Shown: positions 31,401-42,500, counted from the first letter of the stretch. The stretch: 42,500 bases of DNA from Adiantum capillus-veneris (GCA_014529385.2 CM043963.1:67738412-67780911); one strand, 5' to 3'. The notes: generated by a model from the sequence alone, not told the origin. Numbers and translations: made by a program.

Positions 31401-31965
31401 GGGATTCCATTGTGAACTTGTGTCCAGCTCTTTTTGGATCCCTAAGACTCGGCTGTAAAGAAGCTTGCTCTAGCTTTTCCTTGCAATTGGATGGTAAAGG
31501 TAAGGCCACTAGTCTCACTTTCTTTGCCACCATTTTGTACTTGGTCTCCACACGCACTTCCGATCCTTCATTAGCATTGAAATCTTTCCGATCTTCAAAA
31601 GTCTCAATCACATCATACATTTCCATAGAGCATACTTCCACAATGTGGGTTCCATCTTCCATGCTAGAACCCATTATAGATTCAAGCTCAAGCATAGTAT
31701 CTACATGAGAAACTTGTTCAAAGAAACCTGAAATGTATTCACTATCCTCTATGAAACCATTTTCTTTCATGTATTTCTGTACACTATATACATATTGTCG
31801 TGCACTTCTTTTCATATCCTCAAGCTTCAAAAAACATACTGACCCATGCTCTGTTAATCCCTGGAAACCTGTAGAAAAAGCTTCTTCTCGCTTTGGGTCA
31901 GGCGAGAATATTTTTCTTCTTGTACCATTGCAATCCCGCTTCACAATGGTACATGGCCAAAACCC
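28463..31965 (-). pseudogene. pol: Element D ORF2: Pol (RT, RNase H, integrase), broken
   Basis: Entry is by -1 frameshifting as in C. The first segment (31944 to 31348) is open; a small deletion and a loss of about 45 bp (homologous to C 16580-16630) follow. From 31063 to 28463 the frame is constant with four in-frame stops at about 30059, 29849, 29384 and 28937. RT keeps GDLYSGYDQFQLD and MPFLDDVPIKG. RNase H keeps VDTSPTGIGWA and MADMLSRA. The integrase finger has GYQG where C has GHRG, so one zinc His is Tyr. DDE residues are in VVDLVTMP, TADRGELDA and GNGKSERG. It ends with an acidic tail and no chromodomain. Confidence 0.88.
31922..31965 (-). promoter_or_regulatory. Predicted -1 programmed ribosomal frameshift signal (element D)
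   Basis: On the minus strand GGGTTTT (31965-31959), phased G GGT TTT, is followed by a 6-nt spacer (31958-31953) and a perfect 9-bp stem GTACCATTG (31952-31944) with CAATGGTAC (31930-31922). The gag-pro TGA is at 31943-31941, in the loop. Confidence 0.86.
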
Positions 31966-32596
31966 CTTGTCTCCCTGTACTCTTTGAACTCTTTGTTTGC
32001 ATTTGGTAGAGGATACTCACGAAGACTATTGTGGTTCCTCTCGTGATTCACACACACAGTCAATAATTGCACAGATCGCTTTCCATCTCTGCTCTTTAGC
32101 CTAGCATAAGCAGAACCACCATCCAAGACCTTTGTTTCCATGCAAACGGTTGTGATGTATGGCTGCCCAAGGATAAGAGAATATGTAGACATCTCCTGCA
32201 CAAAGAAATTTTGATCATCCTTCACATTACCAATTGTCACTTTCACATTTGGACAAGCCCCATACAGCTCTCCTGATGAGTTATTTGCAGCTCTAGTAAT
32301 CCACCCATGGTCTGTGTCTATCGGCCACTTACCCTTCATGTAAAGACTCTTGGACATAAGATTGATCTCAGAGCCATGATCTATCAATGCAACATATGGC
32401 TCCTCAAGATCACCCACCTTGACTAAGGTTTTTGTTGTAGCTCTTTCACAATGACTTTTGGAGTAGTGGCTTTTATAGGAGGCTTCATCATTATCTAGCA
32501 TGTGCATCTCTTCGAGAAGACTGGTAGCATCCTACCACACTTTCATCACAATCACTCTCTTGGACATGTATTCCATGTGCCTTAAGTGACTCCCCT
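31941..32596 (-). pseudogene. pro: Element D ORF1, 3' part: protease
   Basis: Continuation of the gag-pro frame left of element E. The active site reads ALIDHGSEINLMS and the second hallmark LILGQPYI. The frame is open from 32507 to its TGA at 31941, without the three lesions seen in C, and ends FGHVPL. It is the better-preserved copy of this unusual Asp-His-Gly protease. Upstream, 32508-32596 continues the linker between Gag and protease in another frame up to the E insertion point. Confidence 0.88.
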
Positions 32597-34234
32597 TGTC
32601 ATAAAATATAATATCTAACTTTACCAAATGATTTTCTCATATTAAATTGATCATTTAATGTGGGAGAATAAACGGGAACAAGAGTAAGAATAGAGACATG
32701 TGCTTCTAGACCTATCTCCACACGAGACCAAAAGGAGAGATGGTTATATCTCAATAAGGGTCTGAAAGGAGGTAGTCTATCAAAGAGCAATGTGCATCTA
32801 ATGGAGCTTAAAAGACCTTAGGGTTAGCTTCATTAAAGACCTCCAATGGTTAGTGTTAAAAGTCCTTTGACCTTAAGCAACCTAAACATAAGCAAGCTAG
32901 GGTTGTGCTTGAGGTGGGAACCTTAAGCAAGCTAGGGATGTGCTTGAGGTGGGAACCCGACCTAAACTTAAACAAGCTAGGGATGTGTTTGAGGTGGGAA
33001 CCCGACCTAAACTTAAACAAGCTAGGGTTGTGCTTGAGGTGGGAACTCCACCTAAGGTGCTTGTCATGCTTGATGGCTAAGGTACTTGAGGTACTTGTCA
33101 CATTTAATGAGGAAGTTTCTTGAGAAGCTTCCTATGCATGGGGGGTAAGATGCTTGAGTCAAAAAGGGAACCTACACACTTAATGAGGAAGTTGCTTAAA
33201 TTCCTATGCATGAAAATCTCAAAGTTAGGGAATTTCTAAAAGAGCACATGGGACACATGTCAACTCTCACTAAGCTTAACCACATGGTGTGCTTGAATGC
33301 AATTGGTTGGGTTAAAGAGGGGTCCAATGAGCTTCTACTTCCATCTAACAAATATCTAGATATTTTCAAGATCTCTCTCTCTAAGGGGTAAGGAGGACAC
33401 TTGTCAAAAGACTTCCCATGTGCTTGACTGCATGCTGCATGTTATTGGATAAGGGGAGAGGGGTCCAATGAGCTTGTAGCATGAAGAAATTTCACCCAAA
33501 GCAAGAAAGGGAGGTGCTAGGGGGATATACTCCACACACACACTCATTTTCAAGGCCATTATCTCTTGGTGAAATTTGAGGAACACCACCTCCTTCTCCA
33601 AGCTTGTGAGAGTGAAAGACTACACCAGCACTCTTGGCTATGGAATGCAAATCCAACCAAGAACCATGCTTCAATGCTTAAGCTTGCCATCTTCTCCATC
33701 TACACTACTATGCTATTACGTATGCTAGCAAGAAGAGTAATGATAAGTGAGAAACTATTTCTTTCTCCTACTGGATGTTTCTTCTTCCTCTTCCCTATCC
33801 TCATTCCCCGCTAGCGCTCTCCACCTTCGAAGGTGTTTGAGGCCTTGGGACTGAGGCTTGGGATAGTTAATGCTTTCTACAAGTTTATGTTATGCTTGTG
33901 ATGCATGAAGCTTCCATCTTCATTGCATCACATAGGTCACAAGGAACACAAAGATTGTATTGTACCAAGTCTCTCTTGATGGGAGAAACTATAATACAAA
34001 TGCCTATTGGAGGGGGGACCGGCTCCATATGAATCCGGTCCTCATCTATTGTCATGTTCTCTAAACTCTCTCTCTTGCAAAAGTATTGTTCATGCCAAGT
34101 TAACTAAGTACCATGTTTATGATGCTGCCATCAATTAAGTTCACCCACTATGCTCACGAAGTAATCTCTCAAAAGTGCTTCACCTAATTTCCTAATTCCT
34201 CTACTCGTAAAGTTCATAGGCCATTTCCATTACA
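32597..34234 (+). repeat. Element E 5' LTR
   Basis: 1638 bp, TGTCATAAAA to TTCCATTACA. It contains a minisatellite (32884-33050), a CA tract near 33535 and a conserved foldable segment 33957-33997. Confidence 0.93.
32884..33050 (+). repeat. Minisatellite in the E LTR (unit about 35-48 bp)
   Basis: Four units of the type CAAGCTAGGG..GTG.TTGAGGTGGGAA. The 3' LTR has about five units with more varied sequence at 39575-39770. Confidence 0.88.
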
Positions 34235-34235
34235 T

Positions 34236-34247
34236 TGGTATCAGAGG
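34236..34247 (+). promoter_or_regulatory. Element E primer-binding site
   Basis: TGGTATCAGAGG, the initiator-Met complement with one terminal mismatch, 1 nt after the LTR. Confidence 0.9.
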
Positions 34248-34648
34248 ATTAGGTTTTGCTTCTCTTGCTTAAGAAGAGAGGTACTTAAGTAGCCTATTAA
34301 TGGTTGATTTTGTTAATTATATTAGGGTAAGTGGGAGTGGGATCTATTATCGGTTTTGTTGAGTCCACTATGTGGGATATGGTGCACACCTCGGGAGCTT
34401 TAGTCTTAATAATGGAGTCTTTTTAGACTTGCCTACGGATTTACCATTATTGAACCATAAGAAGTCCGAAAGGAGTTATCCCTCGGCAACATCGCTATGT
34501 TAGACTCACTCCACTACTCTCTATAATTAACCAATTCGAGCCGTGGGTGTAGATACTTAAGTGCCTATTTTCAAAGGCTAAGAGGAGTAGAAACTAAGGT
34601 TTTGAATTGCGAAAGCATACACTAAGTAAACACATAAGTTCAATTAAC
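34248..34648 (+). other. Element E leader with hairpin conserved in B
   Basis: Arms 34406-34415 and 34444-34453 pair (TTAATAATGG with CCATTATTGA). An inner hairpin AGTCT/AGACT lies at 34417-34430. No coding potential. Confidence 0.65.
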
Positions 34649-35990
34649 ATGGCTGACAATAACCAAGAGAGTAGAATGAACATTGATAACTTTGATTTTG
34701 CACATGAAGGTGCTAATGATGATGCCCCCATGTTTGTTAATTATCTTGTTACTAGGTTGCAACAAGCTATGGGCAACCCCTCTTTGCAAGCCGATGTTAC
34801 CCAACAACTTCGTGCTTATGGGATTTCCTTTTCTCTCAAAGAGGAGAGAGAGCTTAGGAGACCTCTTGGTGAGACCCCCAAAATAAGACTCTCTCCATAC
34901 GAGAGGAGGAATCCAAAGAACGAGAAAGTAATGACTCCTTAGGTTCCTCAAAAGATGTGGCTCCATGAAGATATAGGTCTAGACGATCACCAACTCCTTC
35001 CAAGAGGAAACGGTTAACCCATAGTCCTTCTCCTCGTCACTCCAAAAGGGAAGGGAGGAAACAAAGGAAGAAAAGGGCAAGGAAGAGGTCACCCTCTTCT
35101 CATTCTTCTTCACCTTCCTCCTCTACCGATGAAAGCTATGGCTATTATCCTAGAGAATACAAGAGGGGAGGACATTGCAAATCTTACCCTGCATGGCGAA
35201 GGTCACAAAAGCTAAAGCATTTCAAAGAGGGAGGAAAGAGTATCTCTTTTCTCACCTATGATTGCACCTTTGGTGCTACTGACAAAGTATTGGGCTTCAT
35301 CCAGCAATTTGATGCGGCCTTTGGAGACGAGGGCTTCACGGAGTCCTCCAAGCTACACCATGTAGCTATGCACTTCCAAAAATCGGCTCATCAATGGTGG
35401 GCTAGCCTTCGTGGCAAAAACAAAGCCCCAAAGACATGGAAAATTCTATGAGTTTCAATCATGAAGCAATTCCTTGCAAGTGATGCAAAGGACAAAGTGC
35501 TTACTAAATGGTGAAGTTTAAAGCTTCTCTCTCATGAGTCTATCCACAAATATGTGGACAAGTTTTGGGATTTATATCTCAAGGCTATTGTCTTTCAAAA
35601 GATAGACTTTACCGTGCAAAAAGAAACAGTTCTGTGCGGGATTACCCAAAGAGATGGCCGAGTATGTCAACTCTCAACGGCCTGGTTCTATCACCAAGGT
35701 AATCCACCACACCATGGTTACTTCGCGCATCAATTTCCAACAAGGGGCTAGAGGGAATGTCAAGCCCATGGGAAATAAAGACAAAAGTGATGCCAAGAGG
35801 CAAACCAATGCCCAAAATTCTTACCAAGGCTATTCGAACAACAACAAAAACAATCGGTCCAAGGAGAAGGGAGTTTACAAAGGTAAATATAAACTCTCTC
35901 CTAAAGAGCTAGAAGCTTTTAGTAAGGACCACAAATCTTTTAAGTGTGGGGAGCAAGGCCATGGTTAGCGTCTTTGCCCCAAGAGAATTG
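34649..35990 (+). pseudogene. gag: Element E gag (broken)
   Basis: The ATG at 34649 starts the same N-terminus as B (MADN, then FVNYLVTRLQQAMGNPSLQ). TAG at 34940 ends the first frame. A basic Arg/Ser-rich region with poly-Ser follows (about 34970-35130), then the Retrotrans_gag core with FIQQFDAAFGDEGF, HQWWASLRG and IHKYVDKFWDL. TGA stops lie at about 35450 and 35512 and a frameshift near 35630. The zinc knuckle near 35938 reads SFKCGEQGHG, then TAG (35966), RLCP; the first Cys is Ser. Confidence 0.85.
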
Positions 35991-36045
35991 CCCACAATGA
36001 GACTCCTAGAGTCTCTATGTTTGAAGCCCCAAAACAGGATGCTCA

Positions 36046-36459
36046 TTGCCAAGGATTTCTCCTTTCCTATGCTTGGGGAAGATGCAAGAGCATGATGCCT
36101 TTATTTTGTTTGACCCTAGTTCAGCTCACAACTTCATATCCACGGAGTTGACCACTAAGCTAGGCATACAAGCCCACAAGATGGGAGATGCATTGAAAGC
36201 CAATGGAGTTATCAAGGGGCAAGATGTCTTAGTTACTTATTTCATTGGAAAATTAATGCTTCGTGTCCAAATCTATTTGGACAAAGAGGATTTCGTCATC
36301 TCCCCTCTCAAACATGAGAATGTTGTCATTGGGGCACCATGGTTTAACTGCATGGCTTCCAACATGAAGTTCCTTGAAAGGAGAATCTACTTCACCTACA
36401 AGGAAAAGAGAATGTACATAGATGCTAATGAGTTGGGGAACACCATATCCCTGCAATAA
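36046..36459 (+). pseudogene. pro: Element E protease
   Basis: The catalytic region reads ILFDPSSAHNFIS; relatives usually have Asp-X-Gly, so the Gly is lost. The second hallmark VVIGAPWFNC is at about 36328-36357. The frame is open for 137 codons and ends in TAA. It contains the segment deleted in B. Confidence 0.85.
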
Positions 36460-37290
36460 ACGGAATCAAGAGGAATTAGATTTGTCTAATTTTCTAAATG
36501 GATTCCAAGATGTTTTCACTGATGACATCCCTAGTGAGCTACCTCTAAAATGAGGGATGATGACCATGCAATTGAGCTCCTACCAGGAAGCTCACTGCCT
36601 AACAAGCCTCCTTATTGAGTTTCACAAGCTCAACAAGAGGAGATCATGAGGCAAGTGCATGAATTGGTGGAAAAAGGGATGGTGAGGTCTAGCTCCTCTC
36701 CATTTTGTTCACCATTTCTTTTAGTGCAAAAGAAAGACGACACATAACAAATGTGTGTTGACTATAGAGCACTAAATAAGATCATTATGAAAAATAGATT
36801 TTTCGTGCCGCGCATAGAAGATCTATTTGATAATGTACAAAGTTTTGGCCTGACAAGTGCTCCAGACGCATTCAAACTCATGATGGAGAAAAATCTTCAG
36901 GCCACTCAAATTCTCTTGAGGAGTACAAGTGACACCTCCAGGTAATCTTTCAAGTTGTGAGAGAGAATAGGCTTTTAATTAATCAAAAGAAAAGTGAATT
37001 TTTCAGATTCAATAATTAGGTCACATTATCTCTAAGGATGGCATCCATATGGATCCAACAAAGTTAGAGATAATAAGAGGATGGCCTAATCCAAGGAATT
37101 TACAGGAGGTACAAAGCTTTATAGGTATGTGTGCATACTATATATGCTTCATAAAAAATAAAAACAAATCTCATTAATAGCAGGTCTATTACATGAATTA
37201 ACATAAAAAGAACGTTAAGTATTCATGGACTGCAAAAGTGCAAGAAGCTTTTAAAGAAGCTTAAGGAGAATCTTATTTCTCAACGTGTGC
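36460..37290 (+). pseudogene. pol: Element E reverse transcriptase, both catalytic motifs deleted
   Basis: Lead-in LVEKGMVRSSSSPFCSPFLLVQKKDDT is followed by CVDYRALNKIIMKNRF and IEDLFDNVQ, which joins straight to SFGLTSAPDAF. The motif A segment (IDLKSGYHQ in B) is missing. Further on, MMEKNLQATQ joins the sequence after the FxDD box, so that is missing too. Stops and frameshifts are frequent. The connection region continues to about 37290 with GMCAYY. Confidence 0.82.
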
Positions 37291-37680
37291 TCACACTACT
37301 AGATCTCTCAAAGCCATTTGAGGTCCAATGTGATGCTAGTGGTAATTACCTTGGAGCTATTTCTCTTCAAGAAGGGCATGCCATAGCATATGAGAGTCGA
37401 AGACTCAACTTCAATAAGTGAGTATTGGCCAAATACGAAAAAAAGCTACTAGCTATTCTATATGCCCTAAACACGTGGAACCACTATCTCTTGGGGACTC
37501 CATTCATCCTACGAATGGATCACAAAGCTTCAAGAACTTCATGACGCAAACCAAGCTCCCTGACAAACAAATGAGGTAGGCAAAATTTCTTTTGCAATTT
37601 AGATTTCATATTGCTCACATTGTTGGCAAGCACAACCAAGTGGTCGATGCACTTTCACAACGACCATGGGTCAATGTGGT
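37291..37680 (+). pseudogene. Element E RNase H (broken)
   Basis: FEVQCDASGNYLGAI (about 37318-37362), AIAYESRRL, YEKKLLAILYAL, NHYLLGTPFILRMDHKA and VGKHNQVVDALSQR appear in changing frames. Order and spacing agree with B. Confidence 0.8.
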
Positions 37681-38470
37681 GTCTATGATAACTCACAATG
37701 ATCTATCTTTTATGATAGATGAGTCTGCTACGGACCAAGACTTTAAGTACGTATTACAGCCTTTGCAATAGGATAAGAACGTCATGTATGAATCCCATAC
37801 ATCTCCTTATGGGGGTCAAAGAGGAAATCCATAATCTACTCTTCAAGGAGTAGAAATGTATTTCTGTTGTTCTACCATGAAAAGTAAACAAACAAGAGTA
37901 TGTTTCAAAATGCTTGGTATACCAAAAGTTGAAACTTGATCGAGGGAAGCAACTTGGATTGTTTCAGTCGACAGGCTTAACAAGAAAACACACTCTATGC
38001 TTGTCAAAAAGACTATTGAGGCACATCAAATGGCAACCCTCTTCAGATCTCAAATTTTCAAGCATCATGGATTTCCAACACCCATAGTGTCAGACAAAGA
38101 TCCTAAAATGACCAATAATTTCTAGAAGGGTATCTTTGAGAATCTAGAAAGTAGATTAAATTTCTTTCGGCCTAAAAGCCTATGTCATGGAAGTAGATCA
38201 ATGTTCTCAATGATAGAAGTACCTACCTCTTATAAAGTATGCGTACAATGATATTGTACATACTTATATGGGGAAATTACCTTTTGAGGTTAGAGAAGGA
38301 AGATCCAAAAGTCCCTTACTACTTAAAGTACATGGGAAGATCTTCGCTGCTGCTGATGAATATAGCCGAGACCTACAAGAATCTTTTTCCAAAGAATAAA
38401 GGGGCTATATCCATCTCACAGAAAAGGCAAAAAGGGTTGCTGCTAATAAGCACAAAAGAGCCTTAACCTT
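37681..38470 (+). pseudogene. int: Element E integrase remnant
   Basis: No HHCC finger could be found. A core piece is readable at about 37960-38165: VDRLNKKTHSM, HGFPTPIVSDKDPKMTNNF and ENLESRLNFF, with the second catalytic Asp in VSDKD. The Glu motif (usually in a TDGQTE context) is missing after 38165. Several stops follow. Confidence 0.72.
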
Positions 38471-38936
38471 TAAGTAAAATGACTGGGTCTTGCTAAAGTT
38501 TCTCAAGGCTCATCTGAGGCATACTACGGGCAAGATTCCTATGGACCACCAAGAGTATGATGCTAAAATAGCAAAAAGATACTATGGTCCTTAAAATTCT
38601 TAAGCTAGTCAATGATATGGCTTATCAATTGAAGTTGCCCAACCATTGTCTCATGCACCATGTTTTCCATGAGAACCTACATAAGCCTTACAAAGGAGCA
38701 CCATCAAAAGAAGCAATAGTTGTTGTAGACCCTCCAAAAATCGCAAATCAAGAAGAAGTACTTCAATCTGATCCATCCTATGACATGAAGATAAGGTATT
38801 AAGAAACGATAGGATTATCTGACGATATCTTAATAAGTTTAAGAACTATTCTTTTAAAGATGTTAGATGGATGCAAAGAACCTAACTTAAGGATAATATG
38901 AACCTTGTCAATGCTTACAATGTTGCACTAGAGTAA
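38471..38936 (+). pseudogene. Element E integrase C-terminal domain and chromodomain
   Basis: VLKILKLVNDMAYQLKLP and MHHVFHENLHKPY are the GPF/Y-type module. VVDPPKIANQEEVL leads to a chromodomain: after a 1-nt deletion near 38785 the other frame reads HEDKVLR, RYLNKFKNYSFKD, W and NLVNAYNVALE with TAA at 38934. Stops TGA near 38815 and TAA near 38871 interrupt it. B keeps the same end. Confidence 0.75.
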
Positions 38937-39291
38937 GCATATGAAAATGCATTTTAAACGAACAATGTTTTTGTCTTACAAGACTAGTTCTCTTTTTATT
39001 GTGCACAAATTAAAATAGTATGCATGCTTAGAATCATGTTTGTGGTGACGACGTCTCACAAACACCAAGTAGAATTTGTCACTCTACTTTGGAAGTATGA
39101 TATGGACTAAAGAGCAGACATGCTTGCGGCAGCTACGTCTCCCAAGCACCAAATAGATTAGTCATCCATCTTAAAATGATGTCGAAGGGTAAAAAGGGAT
39201 CCTCTACCCGCTAAGTAACATGGACTATTGACTAGGCTTTATCTTCTCTACCTCATAGTCAAGGATGACTATGATTTAAAAAGAGAGGTAA
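38937..39291 (+). other. Element E 3' noncoding region, hairpins and polypurine tract
   Basis: 355 nt, as in B. Hairpin blocks at about 39036-39066 and 39119-39150, perfect 8-bp stem TCATAGTC/GACTATGA at 39253-39274, and purine tract AAAAAGAGAGG before the LTR. Confidence 0.72.
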
Positions 39292-40967
39292 TGTCATAAA
39301 ATATAATATCTAACTTTACCAAATTATTTTCTCATATTAAACTGATCATTTCATGTGGGAGAATAAACGCGAACAAGAGTTAGAATAGAGACATGTGCTT
39401 CTAGACCTATCTCAACAAGGGACCAAAAGGAGAGATGGTTATATCTCAATAAGGGTCTAAAAGGAGGTAGTCTATCAAAGAGCAATGTGCATCTAATGGA
39501 GCTTAAAAGACCTTAGGGTTAGCTTCATTAAAGACCTCCAATGGTTAGTGTTAAAAGTCCTTTGACCTTAAGCAAGCTAGAGCTTGAGGTGGGAACTCGA
39601 CCTAAACTTAGGCAAGCTAGGGCTCTACTTGAGGTGGGAACCTTAAGCAAGCTAGGGATGTGCTGGACGTTGGAACCCAACCTAAACTTAAACAAGCTAG
39701 CTCTGTGTTTGAGGTGGGAAATCGACCTAAACTTAAACAAGATAGGGATGTGCTTGAGGTGGGAACTCCACCTAAGGTTCTTGTCATGCTTGATGGCTAA
39801 GGTACCTGAGGTACTTGTCACATTTAATGAGAAAGCTGCTTGAGAAGCTTCCTATGCATGGGGAGTAAGATGCTTGAGTCAAAAACGGAACCTACACACT
39901 TAATGAGAAAGTTGCTTGAGAAACTTCCTATGCATGAAAATCTCAAAGTTAGGGCAATTCTAAAAGAGCACATGGGACACATGTGAGACTCTCACTAAGC
40001 TTAACCACATGGTGTGCTTGAATGCTATTGGTTGGGTTAAAGAGGGGTCCAAGGACCTTCTACTTCCATCTAACAAATATCTAGATATTTTCAAGGTCTC
40101 TCTCTCTAAGGGGTAAGGAGGACACTTGTCAAAAGACTACCCATGTGCTTGATTGTATGCTGCATGTGATTGGCTAAGGGGAGAGGGGTCCAATGAGCTT
40201 GTAGCATGAAGAAAATTCACCCAAAGCAAGGAAGGGGGTTGCTAGGGGGATATACGCCACACACACACACACACACTCATTTGCAAGGCCATTCTCTCTT
40301 GGTGAAAATTGAGGAACACCACCTCCTTCTCCAAGCTTGTGAGAGTGAAAGACTACACCAGCACTCTTGTCTATGGAATGCAAATCCAACCAAGAGCCAT
40401 GCTTCAATGCTTAAGCTTTCCATCTTCTCCATCTACACTACTATGCTATTATGTATGCTAGTAAGAAGAGTAATGATAAGTGAGGAACTATTTCTTTCTC
40501 CTATGGAATGTTTCTTCTTTCTCTTCCCTATCCTCATTCCCCGCTAGCTCTCTCCACCTTCGAAGGTGTTTGAGGCCTTGGGACGGAGGCTTGGGATATT
40601 TAATGCTTTCTACAACTTTATGTTATGCTTGTGATGCATGAAGCTTCCATCTTCATTGCATCACGTAGGTCACAAGGAACACAAAGATTGTATTGTACCA
40701 AGTCTCCCTTGATGGGAGAAACTATAATACAAATGCCTATTGGAGGGGGGACCGGCTCCATATGAATCCGATCCTCCACTATTGTCATGTTCTCTAAACT
40801 CTCTCTCTTGCAAAAGTATTGTTCATGCCAAGTTAACTAAGTAACATGTTTATGTTGCTGCCATCAATTAAGTTCACCCGCTATGCTCATAAAGTAATCT
40901 CTCAAAAGTTCTTCACCTAATTTCCTAATTCCGCTACTCTCAAAGTTCATAGGCCATTTCCATTACA
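39292..40967 (+). repeat. Element E 3' LTR
   Basis: 1676 bp, colinear with the 5' copy except the minisatellite unit number (39575-39770). It ends TTCCATTACA and is followed by CCCCT. Confidence 0.93.
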
Positions 40968-42500
40968 CCCCTTCACCCTCAGACTGTGGAGGAATAGACT
41001 CACTGAGAGTTTGCCTCTTTCTTTTTATGATATCTTTAATTTCTTCATGAAACTCGCGTTTAGCAATGCCAAGAACCTCACCCAAGGTAAACTCAACTTT
41101 GCTATTCAAAATCCTTTCCTTCAATACCTGCTTTAAGTTTGTGGCAGCTTCAATGTCAGATTATAGTTTGTATGCAGGGCTTTTTGCTTTAGCTTTTCCT
41201 TGCTCTTTCTTCTTTCCTGTAGATGCCTCCTCCATAGGAATCTCAGGAGGAGGAGGCACATGTGGTGGAGCCTCATAAGAAAGTCCTGGATCCTTTCTTC
41301 CACCAGCTCTTGTAACCCTCTTTGAAGTAGAAGGAACTGCATCTCCATTCTCACGTATGCGCTTCTCTTCTACAATTGCTTCATTGTTATAGAATTTTGC
41401 AAGATAGACATGCACTGATAAAGAGTCCACAGGGTCATCCCAACCTGTTGTATGGCATATGCAATCACCGGCTTCATGTAATACCTGTTTAGTTACCTTC
41501 CATTTTTCGGCTGAGGCTACTACATATGGCCACAAGCTATCAACCTCCTCAAAATCATCTGGAGTATACTTTAATACTTTCTTTGGAATTAGCTTTATAT
41601 TTGCCCCATAGGTAGCATGACTAGTCGCCATATCCTCCACTAACTTTTGCATACCTCCTTTCCAAAGTAAGTTCCTAATGGCATACCTGTCTCTCGCAGA
41701 TGGATCTTGCCATCCTTAAAAAACACAAGATCTCTTTTTAAGGCATCACTAAATCTATCACAATCCCTACTGCCATGGTCTATGCCATCACACCATATGC
41801 ATCTGTGCACAAATCCTTCTTTGCTTTGGTATTTTTGTCCTCCAAGCAGGTTGTCCTTTCTCTTCAAGCCTTGTTAGCTTTAACTTCATTTCTCGCATGC
41901 CCTTAACAAGCTCATCAAGCATTGAATTATCATCTTTTGGACTCACAACAATAGGCTTTGGTGTATTCTCTGATGTGCTAGGAGGAGAGGTAGTACCATT
42001 CACCACCATCTTGTCCCTACGATGTTGTGTCTTAGCAAGCAATGAGACTGCGTCTTCAACCTCTTTCCACTCAGCCTTAAGACCCTGTTCTGTATTCTTG
42101 TCTTCAAGGAGTAGCTCTATCTTTTCTTGGAGCTCATGGTGTGCAACTTGAAGGAACAGTTCGGTTTTTTCACTATCCAAAGTAGCCCTCTCTGTTCCTG
42201 ACAGCTGAGCATAGCGCCGCTCAAACTCTTTCAACACTTCAGTGATGGAAAGTTCTTCTTTTGTCTTTGCAACCCATTCCAAGAAGGTCCTTTTTGTAAC
42301 CCTTTCAGAGTCCTCCATGAAGTATTCCTCCTTTAGGGCTAATTTGAATTGCTCCCGGCCTTCTCCATGCTCCTCCCTGATTCTCCTTACATAGTCTCTA
42401 ATCTCGGGGACCACAACAAGCTCAAAACTATGAATCATGTCCACCTCTGGAACCCGTTGTAGCACCATCTCCTTTACATGACCACGAAGAAACTTTGTGA
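40968..42500 (-). pseudogene. gag: Element D ORF1, 5' part: Gag (runs off the window)
   Basis: The frame is open at the right edge (the Met at 42468 is internal, because the homologous C protein continues upstream). It shares EEYFMEDSERVTKRTFLEW and ERRYAQL with C. Frameshifts lie near 41830 and 41650. The zinc knuckle CIWCDGIDHGSRDC (about 41765-41806) is intact Cys-X2-Cys-X4-His-X4-Cys. A TAA at 41161 stands where C has CAA. The remaining 190 bp up to 40968 still align with C 15001-15188, where element E entered. Confidence 0.87.

Larger units (their letters stand above)
32597..40967 (+). mobile_element. Element E: chromovirus nested in element D gag
   Basis: 8371 bp with LTRs 32597-34234 and 39292-40967 and perfect target duplication CCCCT at 32592-32596 and 40968-40972. 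Opposite in orientation to D. It is the same family as B but with longer LTRs. Coding regions are heavily decayed: RT lacks both catalytic motifs and integrase is mostly gone. Confidence 0.95.
27203..42500 (-). mobile_element. Element D: minus-strand relative of C, split by element E
   Basis: Reading on the minus strand: gag enters from the right edge, is cut at 40968 by element E, resumes at 32596, and is followed by protease, Pol, hairpin, polypurine tract and the 3' LTR (27203-28403). Protein similarity to C is high throughout, but U3 of the LTR is different. Many stops and a 45-bp deletion in RT show that it is older than C. Confidence 0.92.

Noticed and set aside
32590-41000. Tandem duplication instead of nested insertion
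   Set aside because: E is in the opposite orientation, has its own LTR pair, primer-binding site, polypurine tract and exact CCCCT duplication.

Overview
This is plant nuclear DNA made almost wholly of nested LTR retrotransposons of the Ty3/gypsy class, plus a 5.4 kb microsatellite-rich spacer. I see no intact host gene and nothing prokaryotic. Evidence for a land plant: primer-binding sites matching the 3' end of initiator-Met tRNA, chromodomain-bearing elements, A/T-rich introns-like spacer DNA and many (CT)n/(CA)n tracts. The repeat families look to me like those of large non-seed plant genomes (ferns come to mind), but that is recollection, not a search.

Layout. Five elements are named A to E here. 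Element B (chromovirus, + strand) starts left of the window: left LTR 1-811 and 6816-7166, internal region 7167-11465, right LTR 11466-11908 and 21448-21828. Element A (chromovirus, +, 812-6815, LTRs of only 123 bp) sits inside the left LTR of B with a perfect 5-bp target duplication GTAAG. Element C (+, 11909-21447) sits inside the right LTR of B. After the spacer (21829-27202), element D (- strand, 27203 to beyond the right edge) belongs to the same family as C; it is split by element E (+, 32597-40967, relative of B), which has a perfect CCCCT duplication. So A and C are younger than B, and E is younger than D.

Two protein lineages occur. A, B and E are chromoviruses (Gag, protease, RT, RNase H, integrase, chromodomain), all with stops, frameshifts and deletions, several with lost RT catalytic residues. 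C and D are a different lineage: protease with an Asp-His-Gly centre fused to Gag in ORF1, Pol in a separate -1 frame, RT with SGYDQ and F(I/L)DD motifs, integrase without chromodomain.

The strongest observation is a textbook -1 programmed ribosomal frameshift signal at the Gag-Pro/Pol junction of both C and D: heptamer GGGTTTT in the correct phase, exactly 6 nt spacer, then a 9-bp stem that is kept between the two copies by a pair-preserving change. Other RNA structures kept between copies are a leader hairpin in B and E (with a compensatory change), hairpins next to the polypurine tracts in both lineages, and twin hairpins in the 3' noncoding region of B and E. The spacer carries one likely host-gene relic, an exon-like piece of mitochondrial-type ribosomal protein uL22 (25758-25870), a diverged 436-bp tandem duplication and about ten long dinucleotide tracts.
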